Of a DNA stretch of 64,000 nucleotides, positions 34,848 through 45,763 are shown one piece after another. Each line of letters begins with the position of its first letter. Positions within the stretch are counted from its first letter, which is position 1. Under the pieces are notes generated by a model, which did no database searches, was not told the origin of the DNA, and worked only from the letters and a program-made list of their open reading frames with translations. The stretch lies in the NCBI RefSeq assembly GCF_003711515.1, contig NW_021167083.1:1438481-1502480 (forward strand), written 5' to 3'. This DNA comes from Sodiomyces alkalinus F11 (Eukaryota > Ascomycota > Sordariomycetes > Glomerellales > Plectosphaerellaceae). The translations under genes and the position numbers were made by a program.

Positions 34848-34919
34848 CATCGTACACGAGACTCGAACTCGTAACTTCCAGCTTAGGAGGCTGGCGCGCT
34901 ACCATTGCGCCAGCACGAC
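34848..34919 (-). tRNA. tRNA-Arg (CCU anticodon)
   Basis: 72 nt on the minus strand, no intron. Acceptor stem GTCGTGC/GTACGAT pairs over seven positions with two G-U pairs; D stem GCGC/GCGC; anticodon stem CCAGC/GCTGG with loop CTCCTAA, anticodon CCU reading AGG; T arm ACGAG-TTCGAGT-CTCGT; discriminator G. The copia relic lies on its 3' side, ending about 60 bp away. CCA is not encoded. Confidence 0.95.
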
Positions 34920-35227
34920 TTGCCATGTTGCCAAAACAGTCATTACCACGCCCTTATATGGCTTTATGCTTAGACCCGAACCGGATTAGAACTTTGGAGT
35001 ACACCTGGGTGTGTGTATATACTTACACCCCACTGCTTCTCCACTTTATACTCCCATCATCCAGCCTCGTGAGCTTCACCGTCTTGTTCCCTACACTTCA
35101 GCCTCGGGGTCGCACAGTCCTCCGCTCCCTCCTCTTGTTGACCCCAAACGCATGCCTTCCTATCGCTACGCTTATCGTCGCCTCTCTCAATGTAGACGGT
35201 GTCGGAGTCGCTACACCAGACCATGAC
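34920..35227. promoter_or_regulatory. Shared upstream region of tRNA-Arg and cyclin C
   Basis: 308 bp between the tRNA 5' end and the cyclin C ATG, CT-rich in its second half. An open frame runs through it but I see no reason to extend the protein into it. Confidence 0.5.
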
Positions 35228-36056
35228 ATGGCCGCCAACTTCTGGGATTCGACCCAGCGACGGTACTGGCTCTTCACCAAGGATGAGCTAGCCTCCATGC
35301 GCCAGAAGCTTCAAGACGACAATGCCGAACTCAACCAGCTCTTCCCTCTTCCACAGCTGCGTCACCTAAGTATCTACTTCAACCAGCGTATGTCTTGAAG
35401 AGTCCCCCGTCGTCCACTTGCCCCCTCCATTCCTCTTGACACTACAGTGACAGACTGACGGGATCCTCCTCCCCTGACAGAGATCAACCGACTCGGCAAA
35501 CGGCTCGGCGTCCGGCAACAGGCCATGGCCACGGCCCAAGTTTACATAAGACGCTTCTACACCAAAGTCGAGATCCGGCGCACGAACCCTTACCTCGTGC
35601 TCGCCACCGCGGTCTACCTCGCCTGCAAGATGGAGGAGTGCCCGCAGCACATCCGGCTGATCGTCAGCGAGGCGCGGTCCCTCTGGCCCGACTTCCTCGG
35701 CCTCGACACCTCCAGGCTCGGCGAGTGCGAGTTCTTCATCATCTCGGAAATGAGCTCCCAGCTCATCGTCCACCAGCCCTACCGCACCCTCACCGCGTAC
35801 CAGGCCGACCTGGGCCTCGCCCAGGAGGACGTCAGCCTCGCCTGGTCCATCATCAACGACCACTACATGACCGACCTCCCCCTGCTGTATGCGCCGCACA
35901 TCGTCGCCCTGACGGCTGTATTGCTCGTGCTGGTGCTGCGGCCGTCTTGCGGATTCCCCGCGCAACTGCTGCCCACCTCGTCGGGTATTGCGGCGGCTAC
36001 GGCGGCGCTGGCGCAGGTGCAGTCGCAGGCACAACAGCAGCAGCAGCAGCAGCAGC

Positions 36057-36099
<43 letters not shown>

Positions 36100-36394
36100 C
36101 CAGGGTCAAGGACAAGGACAGGGACAAGGACAGGCCCGGGGGCCGAATAATGTTATACCTCCCGGCACCCCTGGCGCGTCCAGCGCGGCGGATAAAGAGA
36201 AGCAGCCCGAGGGGTGGATCGGTCGGGTGCAGCGCTTCGGTGCCTGGCTTGCCGAGAGCAACGTCGACGTTGCCGCCATGGTGGACTGCACCCAGGAGCT
36301 CATCTCGTTCTACGAGTGTCATGAGCAATATCAGGACAAATTGACCAGGGAGCAGCTTAACCGGTTCATCAAAGCTCGCGGTCTAGATAAGTGA
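35228..36394 (+). CDS. SSN8: Cyclin C, Mediator kinase-module cyclin (SSN8/SRB11)
   Basis: Two exons, 35228-35387 and 35481-36394; 357 aa. The start MAANFWDSTQRRYWLF is the family signature. The junction restores YFNQQINRLGKRLGVRQQ. Cyclin box 1 includes TAQVYIRRFYTK and VYLACKMEE; box 2 includes WSIINDHYMTDLPLLY. Cyclin C pairs with Cdk8/Srb10 in the nucleus to form the kinase module of Mediator, phosphorylating RNA polymerase II and transcription factors. A near-pure glutamine run of about 25 residues plus GQ repeats (about 36030-36135) is inserted in the second cyclin repeat or the loop after it, making it longer than most homologues. The C-terminal helix ends LNRFIKARGLDK. Confidence 0.94.
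36030..36135. repeat. CAG/CAA repeat and GGACAA repeat in cyclin C
   Basis: Imperfect triplet array (CAG then CAA) encoding polyglutamine, followed by a (GGACAR)n hexamer array encoding Gly-Gln repeats. In frame and likely polymorphic. Confidence 0.9.
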
Positions 36395-36821
36395 AGGGCT
36401 GCTATTCTGTGGACAGGGTGCGGAAGTTATGGAAGTCATGGCCGCGCGGATATATATCCATGCATGGGAACGACTTGCGTTGTTTGGGCTACCAGGTAGG
36501 ATCGGTCGTGGCGTGCATGCAAGACGCTGCTACCTACGCCGACCGGAGCATCATGAGCTATGAGTATTGATGAGATACGATGCATGGACTGAGGCAATGC
36601 GTTTGTATATACATTCCTATAGATGTATACATATGCAAATAGACAAGTGGAATTCGTACGACCCAACCGGCAGGCCCTATTTAGGGCGGACTTGTCTTGG
36701 ATGGAATCTGTAGGAGAAGCTATAGAAACGTGACTAGGCTCTTGCACGAGCATTCTATACTGGTGTCTTATATTTTGTGCAACTCTATAGACATCTACCG
36801 CTATTCTAACAAAGAAGCCTA
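36395..36821. other. Convergent 3' flanks of cyclin C and the hydrolase
   Basis: AT-rich, with no gene seen. Confidence 0.6.
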
Positions 36822-38262
36822 CTACGTAGCCTGCTCAGAAGACATCCAAAACTCCACCGCCAGGCCCGCAACATCTCTTCCCCTGGTAATGCCGACCTCA
36901 TGTCCAGCCCCTTTCACGACCTCAATGACGACCGCTTCATCACCCAGCACACGCTTCGCGTCCTCCCCGATCTCCTCTGGCACGGATATCGAATCCGTCT
37001 CCCCCAGCACAAAGCAGATCCTGCCACCCGTCAACCCGGGCAGCTTTGACCCCTCCCCCACCGCCCCCTTCTGCCTCCTCGCAGCCAAGATGCCGCGCAG
37101 GGGCTTCCACTCCGCATCGCCCTGGTCGTAGATAGGCGTGTGGCGCAGCGTGCTCCTATACGCCGGGACAAACCCAGGATGTCGACGCAGCTGCCATTCC
37201 ATCAGGTCGGCAACGCGCAGGCCAGGACGCGACGGGTCGATCACCGCGTCATCAAACTCCGAGGAGGCCTGTCCTCCGTCTCCTGTACCGCCGCCGCCGC
37301 TCGGGGGGGAACTGGGACGCGGTTCCAAGCGCCGGCGGACGAGGCGGCGGAGTAAAGGTTCCGGGAGGACGCCCTCCGAGTAGAGAAGCCGGCTTGTGCG
37401 CGAGACGTGGTGGGAGCGGATGAGGCCGCCCGGGGTGACGAGGACGAGGGATCGCACGGCATGCGGGTGGTAGCGGGCGAAGGAGGCGGCGACGGCGCCG
37501 CCGAGCGAGTAGCCGATGAGGTGGAAGGCGTTGGCGCCGGACCAGGCGAGCGGGGAGGAGGCGAGGGCTAGGTGGATTTGGGTTACGTAGAGGCGGGCGT
37601 CGTAGGGCAGGTCGGTGGGCGCGTCGGAGTAGCCGCGGCCGAAGAAGTCTGCAAGCAGTTTCAGGCGAGGTTAACATGGAATTCTTTTCTTGTACTGTTG
37701 AGAGCCTGGCACGTTTAAGTGTAAAAAAAATCCCCCTTTTTTTTCGTGTAACCAGAACATGGGACATGGGATATGGGGGGGTAGGCAATACATCCGTCTG
37801 ACAAAAAGGGGTTTCACGAAATCACGATAGTGAAACATCACCAGCAGATGGTAACTAAGGGCCATGGAGTGTTTGAATAGACCTACCAAACAACATAACC
37901 CGGTAGCCCCTCTCCACGAGCTCCCTGGCCATCTCACCCAACGCGGGACACGGGGTTCCGATGCCGTGTAAGAGCAAGACTTTCTGGCCATCCTCACTCC
38001 CCCATTCATACACCCTCAAGAAGCCATACGGCGTCTCGACATCCCGACCTCCAGGAAGAAGATCGAGCGGGTACGGATGACGAGGCGGTAGCACCCCTTC
38101 TTCAAGTGGTAGCCGCCATCTGGGAGAACGGGCCGGTGGCTTGGGGGCCGTATCGGATGGGGGCCGTATCAGCGCGGGACGGATGCGGAGGTATGCGGCG
38201 AGCAAGACAAGTGCCGACGCCGTGACGGCTGCCGAAGCTAGTTTGGGCTCCAGTGATCTCAT
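36822..38262 (-). CDS. Alpha/beta hydrolase with N-terminal membrane anchor
   Basis: Two exons, 38262-37887 and 37648-36822; 400 aa. The junction restores VMLFDFFGRGYSD. Residues about 10-28 form a hydrophobic signal-anchor. The fold is clear: oxyanion motif LLLHGIGTPCPAL, the strand after DFFGRG, nucleophile elbow LIGYSLGGAVA (catalytic Ser), and a late GAGHEVG (catalytic His); the acid is probably the Asp in GETDSIS. A Gly/Pro/Arg-rich cap insertion lies around 37260-37360. Such proteins are serine esterases, lipases or epoxide-type hydrolases; the substrate cannot be told from sequence. There is no partner gene nearby. The anchor suggests an ER or other endomembrane location. Confidence 0.85.
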
Positions 38263-38780
38263 GGTTTGCTGAGCAAAACGAGGAGCTTATCGGGAGGACA
38301 ACTTTCAATGCCACTGCGAGGCTTGACATGCGACGTGGGGGGGTTTGGGGGCCGAGGCTCGTTTACTCGGCCGGGAGCCGGTTTTTGCTCCGGGTCAACG
38401 GCCGTCAACTCCGCGCGGTGGGACCAGAGTATTTCGTGTGAGGCCATTGTCCATCGCATGAAAAGTGATTAATTGATAAGTCCCTATTAACCAGAACGGT
38501 GAACCGGATGTCAGCCTGTCCATCAACAAGTCTTACTATAGCTACAGGCTGTCCAGTCTACAGTCTGCCCAATGCATTACTTTCGTACAATTACGACCGT
38601 GACGGTTAATTATTCGGCGTCCCCGTTGAACCGGGTTCAACTTGTTGAAGCCACCTCGATTGGAACATGACGTGCAGATTGGCGATTGGGTGACGCCGGC
38701 GCTTGTCCACGATGGAGATTGTGACCTTGTTCACGGCCGTAGCCGCATTCGCTTCCGTGCCCCAGTACGGGGTTCTATCC
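38263..38780. other. Hydrolase promoter and upstream region of tRNA-Thr
   Basis: No gene seen. Confidence 0.6.
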
Positions 38781-38856
38781 GCCTCGTTGGCTCAGTGGTA
38801 AAGCGCCTCACTAGTATGCAATGAGGAGATCACTGGTTCGATTCCAGTACGAGGCA
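38781..38856 (+). tRNA. tRNA-Thr (AGU anticodon) with a very short intron
   Basis: 76 nt. Acceptor stem GCCTCGT/ACGAGGC with discriminator A; D arm GCTC-AGTGGTA with one mismatch; T arm ACTGG-TTCGATT-CCAGT. The anticodon stem CCTCA/TGAGG encloses 11 nt instead of 7. Removing TGCA at 38817-38820, after position 37, leaves the loop CTAGTAA with anticodon AGU. G1-C72 and C2-G71 fit threonine identity. Alanine (UGC read within the extra bases) is unlikely because the G3-U70 pair is absent. ATGC (38816-38819) is an equivalent intron reading. Confidence 0.85.
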
Positions 38857-41800
38857 TTACCTGTTTCTCTCACCCGTCTTGTTTTTTTTTTATCTTTTTT
38901 TTCTTCTCCTTCCTCGCATTGTCGACTTGAGCCCGGACATTACAAAAGTACGTGCACTTCTGCGGGTTCGTACAGGTACGAGGATCCCGTACCACAGGGC
39001 CAGACGTGGACGTCCAGATCGCAGATCGCATATCGGCTCGTGCTGGCTGGGGACGTCTCAATTTGGTATGAAGTATTACGACATGAACAATAATTACACC
39101 GCCTCTCCTCTTTTGAACGCCTCTTGATTATGACTTATTCGTCCAAGAGCAACGTAGCTCTAGTGTACAACTCGTTGAGGCTAGGAGAGGCCGCCATGGA
39201 TATGCAGCTATGCCCGAGTTGACTTGAAAGAAAAGGGGAACCCCTCGAGTTCGCTCCTTCGAGGGAGGAGGGCGACACCAACATCGGATTGGACAAAGGG
39301 TGATGAGATGAGTCGGGGAGAGGTTCTGAATGGTTGGGGCTCCAAAGAGCTATCCCGGATGGATATCGTCGAGTATCATCCCCACACCACCATCTTCTTC
39401 GTTTTTCTTCCGTCCTTCTGGACGGTCCACGAGTCCACGAGTCCACGAGAAATACTGTAAGTGTTCGTGTGGTGGCATCGGTGCATTGGTGCGTGTCCTG
39501 CAGGCTTTCAGGCAGGCTGCAAGTGTTGTGCGGGTCTGTGCAACGAGACAGATGGGTATTGGCCGGACGAGGGATCGATCGGCGTTGAATCGACCACTGA
39601 TTTCTTTCCAAGGCATTTCCTGTTCAAGGATCCAGGGAAAATGGCTGTGTGGAGGGGCCCATCATTGTACTGTACCTTAGTGTACATATTTCGTAGGGAT
39701 GACCCAAAATCGCAATTCACCAAGCTCCCTCCATTGGCCTTTCGTCCTCCCTTCGCCACTGCCAACCAAGTGAAAGAAAGCATCGACCAAGGTACCTTAT
39801 GTACCTAAACAGTCGACTTCCCAGGTACATAACACACAGAAGTACATACGGAGTACCTTTCCGTTCCATGACTGGCAATGTTCCCCAGAATCTCAAGGCC
39901 ATCTCTGTGTGTGTCAACCCAACTCTCGCGTGTCGAATATCGGGGAAAAGTTACACACACTCGCGGAGAACAGATTGGAGGCTACGGAGTAATCACTACA
40001 CTACTTCGTACATTCAAGGCCTCGGATCCGAGGCCAATACTACCTACCCAACACTACCCTTCCCTACCATTGCCTGTCGGTGTCTGCAATTTGAGACTGC
40101 ATCTGCTGCATCTGCTGCGAACGATTGAACATGGCAGCCAAAGCTTTGGCATATGTAATCCGTAGATCATGTCTCCTGCTGCCGCCAGCCGCTGATGCTG
40201 TTCCAGATACAGTCGCTGTCGCAACAAATGGCTGTGAGAACTGGTCGTGTTTTCAAACTTGAAGGACCAGAATGGTCGCAGGCGCTTGCCAGCGCTTCCC
40301 GCCACCCACCAGCCACTGCTTCTGTATCTCTGTTCGTTCGTACGAAGTGGTACTTCGGAGTCATTAGCCGCTCAACAAAAAGCAAGGGGCCTGGGCCCAG
40401 CCACGGGCCATGTACATAGCTGCTTTGTACCACGCTCGTACGCTGGAGATACTCGTTAAGTGATACCGCCCCGTTGACTCGATACCTTACTAAGGTATAT
40501 ACGAAGTACGAAGTAATAATGGCCCGTACAAAGAAAGTATCAAGAGTGTCCTCCCTCAGCCTCCCTGACCTCGAGGAAACAGGGGACCCTTGCAGGACCC
40601 GCACAGTCTGCAGTGCAGCCTGAAGTTTCAACTCCCAGGCCGGGAATGGCGCTAAGGAGACGAGGTTTCAAGGCCTCGCAGCTGACACGGAGGCCGAAAA
40701 TACGCACAGTGTGCGATATAGGATGACTGGAAGTCCTCTGAGGACTTGTTGCTTTGCGAGTCCAGGAGGATTCTTCGGAATAAGAAACAATTGAAGTTTC
40801 CATAATACCCCGAGAAGCGAGCAGGGGGAGGATACCAGAACAAGTGCGATATGGAAGTGACTTGCTATTGTGAGAGCCATGAATGCAGAGTGTCGGCTCC
40901 CTGATTATCGTGGGATAGTACAAAGAAAGTCTCGATATTACGGAGTATCATGCAAATCGCCTCTCTCTCCTACACGTGTTGGTCTTCGGTCTTCGTGCTG
41001 TTTCCGTTGTGTTGGTGGCAGTGGGCCCATACGTTGGAAATGTGGGCTTCTAATCTCGCCGCAAGCGTCACGCCACAGACAACGTCGACAAGTCCCTGGG
41101 TTGTTTTCGTCCCTCGGAGCCCGAGGCCACAGTGCAGTGCCGTGTCGCCCCCTGAGCCGCCAAGTACCCATTTGCCGGCCAATCCGCAAGAGGCACCATG
41201 CAACTCACCAGCAAGCTAGCGAAATCCATGTGTCCCGCGTCACTTTGTACATACAACGTACATAATGACCTAAGGTACCTTAAGGTAAGGTAAGGTAGGT
41301 AATCTTGCGGATCGCACTGTCCATCCTCGTTTATTATGGTGGCCGGTCGATGACCGATGCGTCCAAACATCCAATCAGAATGCGCGCTAGCCTGTTTATG
41401 ATAGAGCTGGTGCTAAACTGGCCAATGACAAGAAAGGGGCGAGGGCTGAAATGGGTACAGGTCATGAGGCCACAGTACTTTGTCCGAAAGGAGCAAAGTT
41501 CCTTGTTTTCCTATTGGACGTTTCGTTGATGCAGGCGAAAGAGATCCGTATACCTTTGCTAGTGCTACCTCATCTCTTCTCCACTCTGGCTGAATGAACT
41601 CCACTCCTTCTCCACTTTCTATGCACTCCACTTGCACCACCTGCACCAGTTGTGAGTCTGGTCTTATGCCTAATACGTAGCCGTACGGTAAAAGCACGGT
41701 ACAGCAGGTACCTACAGGGCTGCGTGGCCCTTTGTCCGGGCCTTTCTTCATAGCAGTGAACTTGGTGAAAGAGTACGTATATACCTCTTCCCTATTTTTG

Positions 41801-42458
41801 AAGCCTCCACCAGACTGTGCTGTCCAATGCGGTGTGGGATTCGGGTCGGTTCAACAAAACCCCATCGCTGTCTCCGGCACCCCCTCCCTCGCCCCTCCCA
41901 CATCTCTTCCCCCATCTTCTCTCGCCATCCCGTCCTCGTTCCCAGAAAAAACCTTGCCCACGAAATCACCCCATTCCAACCAACCTCTCTCCTCTTTACC
42001 CTCCCCCCTTCCTAAAGCGAACAGAAAATAGACACACAAGACACAAAAAGTGCTTCCACATTCTCCTAGAGAAATCTCACGACATCCCACTCACAACCAA
42101 AAGCCCACGCTTCAGTCACGCACACATCCTCTCGTCCAACACATCGATCGGTTTCATTGTTTTGTCTTACAGCAACGATTTTAATACCGCAGCGCTCGGG
42201 TCACTTCCCCCCTCTTAAACACCCAATAAGCCACAACAACCTCCCCCCACAACCGTTGACCCGCCACGTTCCCCGACTCGACCGACCACAGGCGAAAGGA
42301 AGAATCCTCAACAACTCAATTCTTCAAAACCTCACCAACCTGCGGCGACCACCAACGAACCAAAGCCAACCAACGGCATACAATTGGCACCCTCTCTCCG
42401 AACTGTTCGGACCGCGACTTTGCTATTTCCTAACGACCGTCACACCCAGCCTTGAATA
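38857..42458. other. 3.6 kb intergenic region
   Basis: No gene recognised. It holds three copies of TACGGAGTA (39847-39855, 39983-39991, 40939-40947) and AAGGTA motif arrays at 40485-40500 and 41270-41302. The right end, 41870-42010 and 42200-42260, is strongly CT-rich and A/C-rich, as in leaders of well-transcribed fungal genes, and is probably promoter and 5' UTR of the next gene. A minus-strand open frame at 39135-39611 is not convincing. Confidence 0.55.
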
Positions 42459-43153
42459 ATGTCTTCGTATTACCAGTTCAACCACCAGGCAGCACACACC
42501 ACTGCGACCCTTCCAGGCCCGTCCCATTCTCATCACCATGGGGGCCGGAATCGCAGGCAACCCAGGCTGTCCGTCTCTCAGAACTCCCAGAAGCAGTTTC
42601 GCGGCGTACGGAGCATGAAGGAGCTGAACGAATCCGCCGCCATCGCTGCCTTCCGCAGCAAATTCGAAGTCTCTCGCTCCTTCGACCTCGAAGATGATAT
42701 GGAGTTCTGCCCCAATCTCCTAACGGAAAGCGACGTGAGTAAACCCACTCATTCGTCGGCCTATCTATTTATTGGTCGCCATGATTTTACGCGATGCGTC
42801 AAGTCGAAAAGAGGAAGAAAAAAAACTAACTCGGGCTTGATCCTCTCCAGCTCGTCTCCATCGGAAGTGCCTCGGAGCGCTCCTCTCTGGCGAGTAACTC
42901 CCCGGAGTCGTCTCCCACCCAACAACCGCAACAGATTGCTCCCGGCTTCTCGCTTAGCTCGAGCTCCCCACCTTTCCACCCGCAGACCTATCACGGCCAG
43001 CAAGCGACCCTGAAGCTCCACCAGCCCTCTGCCACCCGCGTGCGCAACGCCATCCCCATCATCAACCCTGTCACCGGCATCAGCATGTCGAGCCCGCCTC
43101 CTTCCGTCTCGCCCGGCCGCATGCAACAACATGCCATGGGCCGAAGGTGGTAA
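42459..43153 (+). CDS. Conserved Pezizomycotina Ser/Pro-rich protein
   Basis: Two exons, 42459-42734 and 42851-43153 (GTGAGT donor, CTCCAG acceptor); 192 aa. The N-terminus is His/Gln-rich with a HSHHHGGRNRR segment. A conserved block, KQFRGVRSMKEL followed by FRSKFEVSRSFDLEDDMEFCP, looks like a short interaction motif. The C-terminus is Ser/Pro/Gln-rich and ends SPPPSVSPGRMQQHAMGRRW. I recognise it as a small protein widespread in filamentous ascomycetes without known function. No domain of known fold, no signal peptide and no membrane segment. The long CT-rich leader and an apparently long 3' UTR suggest post-transcriptional control, which is inference. Confidence 0.8.
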
Positions 43154-44656
43154 TGGACGTCCATTATTTCTCTTTGACTTCGTGACGGAGTTTCGGGGGA
43201 AGTCTGGGCTCTGCTACCGCCTGAAGCCTTTGCAATTGTTGATTTGTGTATGACTACTACTACTAATGCTCGCTCGTCTCTTGCGGCCGGCTCTTGTTTT
43301 TTTTGTCGTTCTCTCACCTTGGCGGGCACCGGGCACGAACTCTCAACATCAGTGGCATCGATACATCTTGGGTGCTGCTTTCCTTGCGAAAACTACGCCC
43401 AAATGTATCAAAAACAACAATCCGGCAATATACCTTGGGCTCGCCGACGACATCTTTTCGGATTTCTTCCATCGGGGCGACAAAAAGATCTATCGATACC
43501 ACTTGTTTTTCTCGTCATGTTCTGTCCGGTCTCAACTTTTCTCGCATACAGAACAAAAAGACGACAATTCCGGTGTTTTCTGTCTGGCCTCCCAGGGTGA
43601 GGCCGGCCTTGCACGAAACGGGCGTTAATTTTTTCGCGCAGCGGTGGTCTATGCATCTCAACTCGACATTTATTTCCTGCATTGGTGTTTCGACAAACAT
43701 CACGGCGGAGTTTTGTTTGGGGTTTCCCTGAATCTTTTTCTTTACCATTCTCGGCATATTTTACGACCGCATGATTCGCAACCAGTTCGGATCAAAGTGT
43801 CACGGGTTACGACGTCTTTTCCTATTTTTTTAACCGTCTCATCTTTTCGGCGAGCCAACAAAACTCACAAAAAAGAGGGATCTCTCGACATAACTCTATA
43901 GAATGAGAGGTGTTACAGCAACTTATTCGGAGCGCGCGGCGGGGGGGATCGAGGTGTTATTCTGTTACGGGATTTCAACATGGGAAATATCACGGGCGGT
44001 GGCAGGCACAGGCAGGCATGCGATTGTGTTATTGGGATGCGGACAATCTCCAGCGTTGGTACTCGGGATTTATTACCTTTTCCTCTCCTCGATGGGAGAA
44101 AGGCGGAGTTGATCGTTGTGGGCTTGTTTTTTTCGTTGGTTTTTTTTCTTTCGTTTTTACCTCGCCCGGATCGTCTGGCTGGTGGACTGTCTCTTGGACT
44201 ATCCAGTGTTGCACAACATTGATGGTTGCTCGGAGATGGGCTCATTTGGCTTTCGACTTTTGCTTCTCTGTATCACTTGGCGGTGGGATTTCCCGAGACG
44301 ACACCGGGGAGCGTGGTTGGTCTTATAGACTGACCATTTTTCGGTGCTCATCTCGGGGGTCTTTACACCCTATTTTGCCACTTACGACCTTCATAGTCTT
44401 CCTGGTTTTTGGCTTTGTCTCGTCGAGCGGGGTTCAGCATCCGGAGGTCATGTATGAGAGTGGGAGACGAAAGACCACATTGTCTGGTCCGGATTTTTCT
44501 GGTTTCGCAGGCCTGATTTCTCTCATCTTTGCCGGCACGCACATGTTTTTTTTTCTTCCTTCCATACAGAGCATCTGGAGTGTTGTTGTTTTGGGAAGCG
44601 TGGCATGACACGATAAACAGGGGCTCTGGAGCGGTCAGGTTATTTGGGTTGTCGAG

Positions 44657-44657
<1 letters not shown>

Positions 44658-44693
<36 letters not shown>
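44658..44693. repeat. (AC)n microsatellite
   Basis: About seventeen AC units in intergenic or 3' UTR DNA. Confidence 0.95.
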
Positions 44694-44694
<1 letters not shown>

Positions 44695-45029
44695 GGATAC
44701 CTCTTGAGCGGTTTAGCCGGTCGGTGTTTGGTTTTTCGCTGGACGTCGGCGGTTGGTGTTTTTATAGTTTTGGTTTGGAGGTGTTTGTAGGATGCGAAAC
44801 TGTGTTCTCTTTTACGGCACAGCTCTGACCTGAAGATACCAGATGCCAGCGAGGCGCAATACACGATGTTCCAAGTTCAAATAATGGCCTCTCTTGTCTC
44901 TTGTCGTCTAGTTGGGAGGGTCTGGAAGAGGTGACTGACGGCCAGGATATGGGCGGCATCAAGAGCGGAGGAGCCGTGGGCGTATTCAGCGTAGGTGCCG
45001 GTACCTTTTAGGGGAAATACATGGCATGC

Positions 45030-45057
45030 TGTCGTGTCTGTCGTGTCTGTCGTGTCA
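45030..45057. repeat. Tandem repeat, CTGTCGTGT unit
   Basis: Three perfect copies of a 9-bp unit in intergenic DNA. Confidence 0.85.
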
Positions 45058-45763
45058 TCTTTATATCTCCTCTGGATAGTGCGGCGTTTCGTTTCCAATG
45101 GGCAAAAACTTGGAAAGATGAAGATATATCCACTTTCCTTTCCCAGTGGTAGCGCTACCTTCTACGTGTACTCTCATGTTTTGCTGTCCGCACGGGGAAA
45201 GGATGAACGAACGTCATTGTCATGGTCGGCTGCATCGGATGAAGGGAATGTGTTGATGACGAGTGACGAGTTTGATGTACCTGTATGTATGGACAAGGCA
45301 GGCCTCTCTCTCCTAAGTAGCTCCCGAATCTTGGGAGCTACCCGGTATGGGGCAGCTGCTCCCACCTGACAATGGGCTTGTCCGTGTCCGAAATCCCCAA
45401 TCCAGACGAGTCTGTGCCGTTTGTTGATGACGTCACTACAGCATAACGCCTTCCCAAGAAAACAACGACGTCAAGTATCCGTACACTACCTTAGTGTACA
45501 GCTTCTGCACCCGTATTGCGGGAGAACGCAGGGGAAAGAGCTACCGTGTACGTCGTATTAGGTACGTTGTAGGTAGACAAAATGCTCGCATCATGGCAGT
45601 AGCTACCCACAGTAGGTGTATCCGGTTTAGTGAACTCTAAAGTACAGAGAGAAAGATATTAATTGTTCCCTCTCCCATATTCTTTCTACCCCTCTGACCA
45701 CCATATCCATCGTCTCGTACTCCCCCCCCTTCGTCGCATACTCCAAGAAGAATCACCAACACC

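Larger units (their letters stand above)
43154..45763. other. Long T-rich 3' flank and intergenic region
   Basis: From 43200 to 44620 the plus strand is T-rich with frequent TTTT and CTTTTT tracts, like a long 3' UTR of the preceding gene. A 232-codon open frame (43910-44608) has Trp/Phe/Ser-rich content without conserved features; I do not call it a gene. An (AC)n repeat (44658-44693) and a 9-bp tandem repeat (about 45030-45057) are present. The right end is the promoter of the small mitochondrial protein. Confidence 0.5.

Noticed and set aside
34790..34919. Ty1-style targeting of the copia element to the tRNA-Arg gene
   Set aside because: The relic lies on the 3' side of the tRNA, not upstream, and no target-site duplication is visible.
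39135..39611. 158-codon minus-strand frame in the 38.9-42.4 kb intergenic region
   Set aside because: Ser/Pro/Arg/His-rich composition without motif; the overlapping frames are equally long.
43910..44608. 232-codon plus-strand open frame
   Set aside because: Trp/Phe/Ser/Cys-rich text from T-rich DNA, with no conserved motif or codon bias; treated as part of a long 3' UTR.
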